Part shown: piece by piece, positions 63,240 through 64,000 of the stretch
Numbering within the stretch: the stretch's first letter is position 1
Layout of the letters: each line of letters begins with the position of its first letter
From: Lentibacter algarum
Lineage (GTDB): Bacteria > Pseudomonadota > Alphaproteobacteria > Rhodobacterales > Rhodobacteraceae
Assembly (NCBI RefSeq): GCF_018860975.1
Contig: NZ_JAHKQI010000005.1
Coordinates: forward strand, 620,001 to 684,000
Length of the DNA: 64,000 nt
Direction of reading: 5' to 3'
The notes under the pieces: generated by a model
What the model was told of the DNA's origin: nothing
Seen by the model: the letters and a program-made list of their open reading frames with translations, nothing else
Databases searched by the model: none
Made by a program: the position numbers and the translations under genes

Positions 63240-63749
63240 ATGTTCGGATTTTTCAAGAAACGCGGAGCTGCGGCAAACTTGTCAAAAATCAATCCGGCGC
63301 AGATTGATGTTAGGCAGCTTGCTGAAGATGCCACCCGTAGCATGCCGATGAGCGCCGCTGTGCGGGCGCGTGCTTTGCCGCAGCTTATGGAGGTTCTGGA
63401 AGAGGCGCTCAATAAAGCCGAGGCCGAGAGCGGTGTGCGTTTCAGCCCCGAGCAGCGCGTCGAGATGCGCGAAGCCTTTGAGGATGTCGTGCGCGGCGAG
63501 GCTTTGCCCAAGATTGCCGAACAAGCGCCCGACGCGCCGGATGCGGGCCACCAGGGCCACATCGAGGGGCTTGTTGCGGCGGTGTTTGACACCGAGTTTG
63601 ACGGCACACCAGCGCGTGTCATGGAAGTTGGAGCGCAGGCGCGGCAGGAGGTTGCCGAGTATTGCCAGCGTGCCGGGCTTGATGACGCGGCGCTTAAGGC
63701 GGCCGGAGAACGGGCGATCGCCGAGCATATGGGCGCGCTTTTGCGTTGA
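63240..63749 (+). CDS. Unknown cytoplasmic protein between rlmH and gpmI
   Basis: 169 aa, no signal peptide or membrane segment. It starts MFGFFKKRGAAANLSKI, with a helical Glu/Ala-rich body and a His-containing middle (DAGHQGHIEGL). The 11-base gap after rlmH suggests co-transcription. I do not recognise a family. Confidence 0.7.
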   Translation: MFGFFKKRGAAANLSKINPAQIDVRQLAEDATRSMPMSAAVRARALPQLMEVLEEALNKAEAESGVRFSPEQRVEMREAFEDVVRGEALPKIAEQAPDAPDAGHQGHIEGLVAAVFDTEFDGTPARVMEVGAQARQEVAEYCQRAGLDDAALKAAGERAIAEHMGALLR

Positions 63750-63830
63750 TCGGTTGCGCTAACAGCCCCTTGGGCGGTTGCCTCGAGGCGGCGCAGGGCT
63801 TACATGCGTCAGCAAAGAGGAAACTGGCCC

Positions 63831-64000
63831 ATGAGCACCCCGAAACCTGTTGTTTTATGTATCCTTGACGGTTGGGGCCATTCTGACAGCCCAGAGGCCA
63901 ACGCGCCGCTGCTTGCCGAGACACCCAACTATGACCGCCTGCTTGCAGAGTGCCCCTCAACGTTTTTGACGACGCACGGCCCTGACGTTGGCTTGCCGCG
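63831..64000 (+). CDS. gpmI: 2,3-Bisphosphoglycerate-independent phosphoglycerate mutase (partial, N-terminus)
   Basis: 56 residues are visible before the window end. [20 protein letters not shown] holds the first metal-binding Asp (in LDGWG), then [20 protein letters not shown], matching GpmI. It interconverts 3- and 2-phosphoglycerate with two Mn ions. The ribosome-binding site is AGAGG, 12 bases upstream. Confidence 0.93.
   Translation, partial: MSTPKPVVLCILDGWGHSDSPEANAPLLAETPNYDRLLAECPSTFLTTHGPDVGLP

Overview
The window reads as chromosomal DNA of an alphaproteobacterium, most likely the Rhodobacterales/Roseobacter group. Supporting signs are the split F0 operon with separate b' and b subunits, the ffh-rpsP neighbourhood, an aerobic cob-type cobalamin cluster in the bluFEDCB order described for Rhodobacter, a MutL carrying the endonuclease motif, and a GC-rich hairpin repeat of a kind I remember from Rhodobacterales intergenic DNA. 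I see no insertion sequence, prophage, CRISPR array or rRNA. Genes are dense, with many 4-base ATGA overlaps.

Layout. 0-3 kb: a reverse-strand block ffh, acetyltransferase, chorismate mutase, rpsP (rpsP is cut by the window start). 3-9 kb: a small exported peptide, a LysR and an ArsR regulator, the F0 ATP synthase operon (atpI, B, E, b', b) and a FadR-type regulator. 9-15 kb: penicillin-binding protein 1A, mutL-rmuC and a DUF3775 protein. 15-19 kb: lysine catabolism by the saccharopine route with a SemiSWEET transporter between the two dehydrogenases, a histidine-phosphatase-fold protein and a TauE/SafE exporter. 19-24 kb: a one-polypeptide formate dehydrogenase tightly linked to an HNH endonuclease and an M20 amidohydrolase. 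24-36 kb: a two-component system divergent from an uptake-and-activation operon (acyl-CoA synthetase, LIV-type ABC transporter, PaaK-like ligase). 36-38 kb: an exported protein, ribosomal protein L36, tRNA-Val and an N-formylglutamate amidohydrolase.

38-61.6 kb is a near-complete aerobic vitamin B12 cluster of 26 genes with two cobalamin riboswitches. The long reverse-strand run (DUF1636, cobW, cobN, G, H, I, J, L, E, M, B, A) follows one riboswitch. cbiM follows the other, and cobF lies beyond a terminator. cobK is embedded in that run on the opposite strand. cobO-cobQ, bluFEDCB (phosphatase, Thr kinase, cbiB, cobC, bluB) and cobP-cobU-cobV complete adenosylation, amidation, aminopropanol linker, lower ligand and nucleotide loop assembly. 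The cobaltochelatase partners CobS and CobT and the other cobalt-transporter subunits are not in the window. 61.6-64 kb: an exported protein, rsfS, rlmH, an unknown gene and the start of gpmI.

The structures that ordinary annotation does not explain are two copies of a roughly 115-base element carrying 12-base iterons, each filling a convergent intergenic gap (24.1 and 37.9 kb), and the cobJ/cobK/cobL arrangement, in which cobK overlaps its opposite-strand neighbours at both ends.
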